NCBI GenBank assembly: GCA_024401335.1
Contig: JAKSLH010000026.1
Span: 1 to 34,961 of the forward strand
DNA: 34,961 bases
Direction: 5' to 3'
From: Bacteroidales bacterium
GTDB lineage: Bacteria > Bacteroidota > Bacteroidia > Bacteroidales > Marinilabiliaceae
Part shown: positions 34,538-34,961 of the stretch, in pieces
Layout of the letters: each line of letters opens with the position of its first letter
How positions within the stretch are numbered: the stretch's first letter is position 1
Made by a program: the position numbers and the translations under genes
Notes under the pieces: generated by a model
What the model saw: the letters and a program-made list of their open reading frames with translations, nothing else
What the model was told of the DNA's origin: nothing
Databases searched by the model: none

Positions 34538-34567
34538 ATAACCTATCGGGTTATCACGGCAAAATTA
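34538..34567 (-). promoter_or_regulatory. -7 box and 5'-end hairpin of the aminotransferase gene
   Basis: Reverse-strand TAATTTTG (34560-34567) matches TAnnTTTG. About 6 bases downstream, near the expected transcript 5' end, ATAACC/GGTTAT (34538-34554) forms a six-base hairpin with a five-base loop. A 5'-terminal hairpin could protect the mRNA. The leader is about 60 bases. Confidence 0.5.
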
Positions 34568-34856
34568 ATGCTTTTATATGAATTACATGCATCAAAATGC
34601 AATAATATTCAGTATGAAAACTAATAATAGACAATGGAGACAAACTTCATATCACCACAAATCTTTACACTACAAACAGAACAACCACTTCCCTCCCAAG
34701 CCCATGGCCATACGATACAGTTCCCTCCATTCCCACCCATATCCCTACAACTAAAACATTGACCATAAGCGCAACAAAACACTACCCAAACCACGGGTGA
34801 CACACAGAACGCATAACAAATAAAGAACAAACAGGACTCAGTTGAAGACAAATACA
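34568..34856. other. Intergenic region with strong A+C bias on the plus strand
   Basis: Between the aminotransferase promoter and the tRNA terminator the plus strand is rich in A and C (CCACTTCCCTCCCAAGCCCA and similar) and poor in G. No convincing gene, RNA or repeat is seen; the one long open frame on the minus strand begins at TTG and is rejected. Confidence 0.5.
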
Positions 34857-34900
34857 AAAAAGAAAAATGCCTAAATCCTTATATCTAAGAATCTAGGCAT
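34857..34900 (-). terminator. Terminator of the tRNA-Arg gene
   Basis: On the minus strand a 15-base stem (ATGCCTAGATTCTTA with TAAGGATTTAGGCAT, two G-U pairs) and a GATA loop is followed by TTTTTCTTTT. It starts 10 bases past the tRNA 3' end. Confidence 0.9.
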
Positions 34901-34909
34901 TTCACTTCG

Positions 34910-34961
34910 TGATACCGGAGGGATTCGAACCCCCAATCTTCTGGGCCGTAACCAGAGGCAT
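34910..34961 (-). tRNA. tRNA-Arg(ACG), 3' part only
   Basis: The 3' two thirds of a tRNA read on the minus strand and are cut by the window edge. The anticodon arm is TCTGG-TTACGGC-CCAGA, giving anticodon ACG (wobble A normally deaminated to inosine). The T arm is GGGGG-TTCGAAT-CCCTC, followed by acceptor strand CGGTATC and discriminator A. CCA is not encoded. The acceptor 5' strand and most of the D arm lie outside the window. Confidence 0.88.

Noticed and set aside
34621-34857. 78-codon cysteine-rich frame on the minus strand
   Set aside because: It begins at TTG inside the tRNA terminator T-run and follows from the A+C-biased plus strand, which yields Cys, Gly, Val and Trp codons; no signal or family features.

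Overview
The window is a chromosomal segment of a member of the Bacteroidota, most likely Bacteroidales (Prevotella/Muribaculaceae-like; the genus cannot be fixed from sequence alone). The evidence is: several upstream regions carry the phylum's -7 promoter box TAnnTTTG (one with a correctly spaced -33 TTTG); there are no strong Shine-Dalgarno sequences; the first protein ends in a type IX secretion-like C-terminal domain; one lipoprotein has an acidic export signal after its cysteine; and a GldF/GldG protein is present.

Left part (1-7629): the 3' part of a giant MBG/YDG-repeat surface protein is cut by the left edge. It is followed by two small beta-barrel-like outer-membrane proteins, a lipoprotein and a multi-pass membrane protein, the last four looking like one operon behind a good promoter. 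Then come a reverse-strand ABC exporter (7638-9434), a secreted histidine-rich protein with a CPSC motif (9721-10239, with terminator) and a reverse-strand basic protein of unknown function (10338-10823).

Middle part (11164-26155): a threonine unit (ApgM-like putative homoserine kinase, threonine synthase, exported TPR protein) ends at a strong terminator. Next is a five-gene operon: Na/Pi cotransporter-PhoU, SurE, a small membrane protein, LpxB and a fused GldF-GldG. A reverse-strand pair follows (single-HKD phospholipase D-like protein and YfcE-like phosphoesterase), divergent from a polyphosphate kinase, NlpC/P60 peptidase and endonuclease III operon. Phosphate handling (Na/Pi transporter, SurE, Ppk1) is unusually concentrated here.

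Right part (26412-34961): a PgpH-type c-di-AMP phosphodiesterase is followed by an AT-rich island of about 2.2 kb whose codon use differs from its surroundings. It holds a small possible winged-helix protein and a 515-residue protein. That protein joins an N-terminal domain resembling the alkyladenine-DNA-glycosylase fold to a C-terminal agmatine/peptidyl-arginine deiminase domain with all expected catalytic residues. The island abuts the 3' end of mnmE, where the last 18 bases (FCIGK-stop) are repeated imperfectly in tandem (FCVGK-stop) beside clustered TGCAAA repeats. This is the codon stretch used as attachment site by SGI1-type elements, so I read it as an integration scar. Beyond it are the mnmE-ptb pair, an aspartate-type aminotransferase with its own terminator, and the 3' half of a tRNA-Arg(ACG).

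The most promising leads are the glycosylase-like/deiminase fusion island and the mnmE attachment-site duplication next to it.
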